The position numbers and the translations under genes were made by a program. The notes beneath the pieces are model-generated. The model did not search any database. It was given only the letters and a program-made list of their open reading frames with translations, and was not told the DNA's origin. From an uncultured Eubacteriales bacterium (GTDB taxonomy: Bacteria > Bacillota > Clostridia > Lachnospirales > Lachnospiraceae), in NCBI GenBank assembly GCA_900321525.1, contig ONWL01000080.1, positions 1 through 6,797 of the forward strand: DNA of 6,797 nt, in the 5' to 3' direction. Shown here in pieces: positions 6,180 to 6,797 of the stretch (its first letter is position 1; each line of letters opens with the position of its first letter).

Positions 6180-6797
6180 ATGATTTATATTTGTATGCAG
6201 CTTCCATCTGCTGCACAGGAGTTGGAACCACAGCTTCTAGCGCAGGTGCCGGAAGTACACAAACCTCGGATTTTTCGATATAAAAGGGAAGAAGACCGAC
6301 TACGCAGTCTGCTGTGCTGGCATTTGTTGTGCATGGGATGGCGACAGGAATTTGGGGAACCATTGCCAGAAATCGTTCGTAAAAAGAATGGCAAGCTGTA
6401 TGTACAGGAGCAGGCATATACAGACGATGGAAGGTATTTCAATTTCAGTCATTGTAATACAGGGGTATGCTGTGCCATTGGCAGTCGGGAACTGGGGGTA
6501 GACATGCAGAATATACGAACTGTAACACATACATTGCAGACACGATGCTGTAGTGCACAGGAGCTGGCATGGCTGGCACAGGCAGAAGAGAGAGGACAGA
6601 AGGAACAACTGTTTGCGTTGCTTTGGAGTCGGAAAGAAGCCATGGGAAAAATGGATGGCAGAGGCATTACTCTTGATTTGCGAACCCTTGGCTGGATGGA
6701 GGATGGTAGACTGGAAATTCCTTCCGGAATGGGCACAGAACAAAATTTTGATCATTCTGATCAGGCATCGGAACTTCTTCACGGTAGAAGCTGGTAT
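6180..6797 (+). CDS. Sfp-type 4'-phosphopantetheinyl transferase, 3'-truncated by window edge
   Basis: Transfers the phosphopantetheine arm of coenzyme A to a Ser of an acyl or peptidyl carrier protein, making it active; cytoplasmic. The frame is open from ATG 6180 to the window end, 206 residues; Sfp-type enzymes usually have about 220-230, so only the C-terminus is missing. GGAAG (6168-6172) lies 7 bp upstream, inside the end of the DUF212 gene. Motifs: KNGKLY (69-74), FNFSH (87-91, CoA-binding His91), GVDMQ (106-110), and WSRKEAMGK (149-157) with Trp149, Lys152, Glu153 and Lys157. Asp108 and Glu153 match two metal ligands of Sfp. The third position, Glu109 in Sfp, is Gln110 here. Hence it is probably active but with altered metal coordination. 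The target carrier protein (a secondary-metabolite synthase or the fatty acid carrier) is not visible in this window. Confidence 0.88.
   Translation, partial: MIYICMQLPSAAQELEPQLLAQVPEVHKPRIFRYKREEDRLRSLLCWHLLCMGWRQEFGEPLPEIVRKKNGKLYVQEQAYTDDGRYFNFSHCNTGVCCAIGSRELGVDMQNIRTVTHTLQTRCCSAQELAWLAQAEERGQKEQLFALLWSRKEAMGKMDGRGITLDLRTLGWMEDGRLEIPSGMGTEQNFDHSDQASELLHGRSWY

Overview
This window looks like chromosomal DNA from a low-to-mid GC anaerobic Firmicute, most likely class Clostridia and plausibly a Lachnospiraceae-type gut bacterium. The reasons are AGGAGG-like ribosome sites before the genes, consensus TTGACA/TATAAT promoter elements, a tRNA gene without an encoded CCA, a wall amidase with choline/glucan-binding-type repeats, and protein families typical of that group. 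The taxon is inference. No phage genes, insertion sequence, CRISPR array or rRNA was seen.

Layout from left to right: (1) the 3' part of proC, pyrroline-5-carboxylate reductase (2-658, +), cut by the window edge. (2) A 154-bp gap with a perfect 12-bp inverted repeat and candidate promoters. (3) A two-gene operon (813-3078, +) of CobW/COG0523-type P-loop GTPases. The first has a canonical CxCC metal motif and a very large His/Asp/Glu/Cys insert with 55 His in 125 residues. The second has kept the P-loop, lost CxCC, and carries a C-terminal domain resembling that of the YcgQ/TIGR03943 family. (4) A good Rho-independent terminator, then an extended -10 promoter driving a 729-residue lipoprotein (3259-5448, +) with about 23 wall-binding-type repeats and a C-terminal zinc amidase domain. 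(5) A short convergent region with three hairpins, then tRNA-Thr(CGT) on the minus strand (5541-5613) with a full consensus promoter. (6) A plus-strand pair: a divergent PAP2-family membrane protein (DUF212/YuiD type, 5715-6176) and, only 3 bp after its stop, an Sfp-type 4'-phosphopantetheinyl transferase (6180-6797) that runs off the right edge.

The most unusual part is the GTPase operon. One protein is loaded with metal ligands and has the complete metal-chaperone signature. Its partner lacks that signature and is fused to a domain otherwise known from a protein that accompanies a predicted membrane permease. A reasonable inference is a metal sequestration/insertion pair whose second member couples nucleotide state to a YcgQ-like function. 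The rest is housekeeping (proline synthesis, wall remodelling, translation, carrier-protein activation), with some noteworthy details such as a Glu-to-Gln change at a metal-ligand position of the phosphopantetheinyl transferase.
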